6,475 nucleotides of DNA from an uncultured Collinsella sp. GTDB lineage: Bacteria; Actinomycetota; Coriobacteriia; Coriobacteriales; Coriobacteriaceae. Numbering within the stretch: position 1 is the first letter of the stretch; every line of letters starts with the position of its first letter. Location: contig CABQJJ010000088.1 of the NCBI GenBank assembly GCA_902464485.1, positions 1 to 6,475 of the forward strand. Direction: 5' to 3'. A program made the position numbers and the translations under genes. Under the pieces are notes generated by a model that was given only the letters and a program-made list of their open reading frames with translations, was not told where the DNA came from and did not search any database. This document shows, in pieces, positions 5,272 through 6,475 of the stretch.

Positions 5272-6387
5272 CTAACGCAATCCTTCTACCGCGTCGGCCA
5301 AAAGCGAGGCGGCCCGATCCTGCGCCAAACCGCGAGCCGCCTCTCGCATGGCATTGCGCGCCGCGGCGTCATCGACCAGATGCAGCAGCTCATCGGCGAA
5401 GGCCGGGGCGTCAATTTCGGCATCGGCGCAAAGCACACCGGCACCCGCATCGACCAGATAGCGGGCATTGGTGGTCTGATGATCGGCCGTCGCATGCGGA
5501 TACGGCACCAGCACCGAGGGAACGGCAAGTGCGGCAATCTCGGCGACGCTCGAGGCGCCCGAGCGCGAGAGAACCAAATCGGCCGCGGCCAGCATATCGC
5601 CCATGTTGTCGATGTAAGGCTGAACGCGATACCGCCTTGCCTCCTCGGGTGTCAGGGCAAGAGCGCGCTCGGTGTCCTCAAAGCCGTCGGCTCCCGTCGA
5701 ATGCAAAATGTAGAGATTCTCACGCGAAAGCAGCTCGCCCTTGAGCGAGGCTACGCGCTCGTTAAGATGCTGGGCACCGAGCGAACCGCCAAAGACGAGC
5801 AGCAGCACAGCGTCCTCGGGCACGCCAAGTGCCTCGCGGCCACGGGCGCGATCGCCCTCAATGACCGAACGGCGCACCGGATTACCGGTCATGAGCACAT
5901 GCTCAGGGTCGCCCTCGCGCTCAAAGACAGAGCGCGCAGCCGGCACCGAGATGCACACGCGGGCGGCATGGGAACTCATCATCTTATTGGCCAGGCCCGG
6001 AACAGAGTTCTGCTCGTGCAGCAGATACGGAACGCTCGCATCCTTGCACCAGCCCAGCAGCGGAACCTCGACGTAGGCACCAAAACCGATGGCAGCATCG
6101 GGCTTGCCAACCTTTGAGAAATGACTGGCAAGCGAGCGCTTTGCCTTATTGACGCGCCACAGCGAAGTCAGCGCGGTCCAAGGACGGGAGCGGTCGAAGC
6201 CTGTGACCGTGATAGGTACAAAATCGAACCCGGCCTCGGGAACCAAACGACCCTCGAGCTTATGAGACTGGCCCACAAACACAACATGATGTCCGCGGTC
6301 GCGCAACTCCTCAGCCAAGGCGAGCGCAGGGTTGATATGTCCCGCCGTGCCGCCAGCTGCGATAGCAACGGTCATCTTATCGGTCAT
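5272..6387 (-). CDS. murG: Lipid II synthase MurG (UDP-GlcNAc:lipid I GlcNAc transferase)
   Basis: Membrane-associated GT-B glycosyltransferase (family GT28) that transfers GlcNAc from UDP-GlcNAc to lipid I, making lipid II on the inner face of the membrane. The N-terminal domain carries the glycine loop GGTAGHINPALALA at 12-25, a second glycine loop GFGAYVEVP at 101-109 (an unusual form of the common GxGGYVSGP), and HEQNSVPGLANK at 124-135. The C-terminal, donor-binding domain carries TGNPVR at 167-172, GGSLGAQ at 200-206 and the long donor signature from SRSGASSVAEI at 274-284 through DHQTTNA at 302-308. At 371 residues it is near family length. The ATG at 6387 follows AAGGGA (6393-6398) by five bases. 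The start overlaps the preceding frame by 11 bases, the usual ftsW-murG arrangement. A 97-base gap separates it from murC. Confidence 0.97.
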   Translation of the reverse strand: MTDKMTVAIAAGGTAGHINPALALAEELRDRGHHVVFVGQSHKLEGRLVPEAGFDFVPITVTGFDRSRPWTALTSLWRVNKAKRSLASHFSKVGKPDAAIGFGAYVEVPLLGWCKDASVPYLLHEQNSVPGLANKMMSSHAARVCISVPAARSVFEREGDPEHVLMTGNPVRRSVIEGDRARGREALGVPEDAVLLLVFGGSLGAQHLNERVASLKGELLSRENLYILHSTGADGFEDTERALALTPEEARRYRVQPYIDNMGDMLAAADLVLSRSGASSVAEIAALAVPSVLVPYPHATADHQTTNARYLVDAGAGVLCADAEIDAPAFADELLHLVDDAAARNAMREAARGLAQDRAASLLADAVEGLR

Positions 6388-6475
6388 GGTAATCCCTTCG
6401 TACGCGCGGTCCCTGATCGTCGGTGCGCAGACGCGCCGACGGGTCCGAATTCAAATCGATTCGATTATATCCGCC
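6377..6475 (-). CDS. ftsW: 3' end of probable ftsW, lipid II polymerase of division (partial)
   Basis: Of the three minus-strand frames entering from the right edge, only this one is open; the other two hit stops within 25 bases. It gives 32 residues beginning GGYNRIDLNSDPSARLR and ending RRDYHDR, stopping at a TAA inside murG codons 3-4, so it overlaps murG by 11 bases. The peptide is hydrophilic and charged, as expected of the cytoplasmic C-terminal tail of FtsW, but contains no diagnostic motif. The assignment rests on the conserved order ftsW-murG-murC in dcw clusters. FtsW is a SEDS-family membrane glycosyltransferase that polymerises lipid II at the septum. Another upstream gene remains possible. 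Confidence 0.6.
   Translation of the reverse strand, partial: GGYNRIDLNSDPSARLRTDDQGPRVRRDYHDR

Noticed and set aside
5380..6117. A 245-codon plus-strand frame opposite murG
   Set aside because: Same reasoning: it lies entirely within murG, has no recognisable motif, and no gene-like neighbours on that strand.
1..6475. Mobile element, CRISPR array, tRNA/rRNA or accessory system
   Set aside because: No long repeats, spacer arrays, transposase or integrase motifs, or RNA gene signatures are visible; the gene content is core cell wall and division genes throughout.

Overview
The window is a segment of a dcw (division and cell wall) cluster. Every gene lies on the minus strand, so transcription runs from the right edge to the left. 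The order of transcription is: 3' end of a probable ftsW, murG, murC, murB, ftsQ, ftsZ, terminator, then the start of a new unidentified gene. The organism is most likely a high-GC actinobacterium. Three things point there: ftsQ is followed directly by ftsZ with no ftsA, FtsQ has a long basic tail, and coding regions are GC-rich and biased to G/C third positions. The style of the proteins suggests Coriobacteriia, perhaps Collinsella, but that genus call is recognition rather than proof.

Right to left: 6377-6475 is the end of a reading frame that overlaps murG by 11 bases, as expected of ftsW. murG (5272-6387) makes the lipid II-forming glycosyltransferase. A 97-base gap follows, then murC (3756-5174, UDP-MurNAc:L-alanine ligase). 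murB (2839-3750, UDP-MurNAc-forming reductase) begins 5 bases after murC, and ftsQ (1614-2882) begins 44 bases inside murB. These genes look translationally coupled. A 198-base AT-richer interval (1416-1613) separates ftsQ from ftsZ (261-1415) and holds candidate promoters. A strong intrinsic terminator (205-238) ends the ftsZ transcript. The last 200 bases carry the leader and first 14 codons of the next gene, with its own strong ribosome binding site.

Functionally, MurB and MurC work in the cytoplasm on the UDP-linked precursor (MurB makes UDP-MurNAc, MurC adds L-Ala). MurG finishes lipid II at the membrane and FtsW polymerises it. FtsQ links the division complex across the membrane, and FtsZ forms the ring that organises it.

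I found no mobile element, CRISPR array, RNA gene or novel defence-like system. The window is core genome. The points most worth a second look are the roughly 155-residue basic tail of FtsQ, the doubled ELPxF motif at the FtsZ C terminus, the ftsQ-ftsZ interval, and three short spaced repeats upstream of the leftmost gene. No gene-free stretch exceeds 300 bases.
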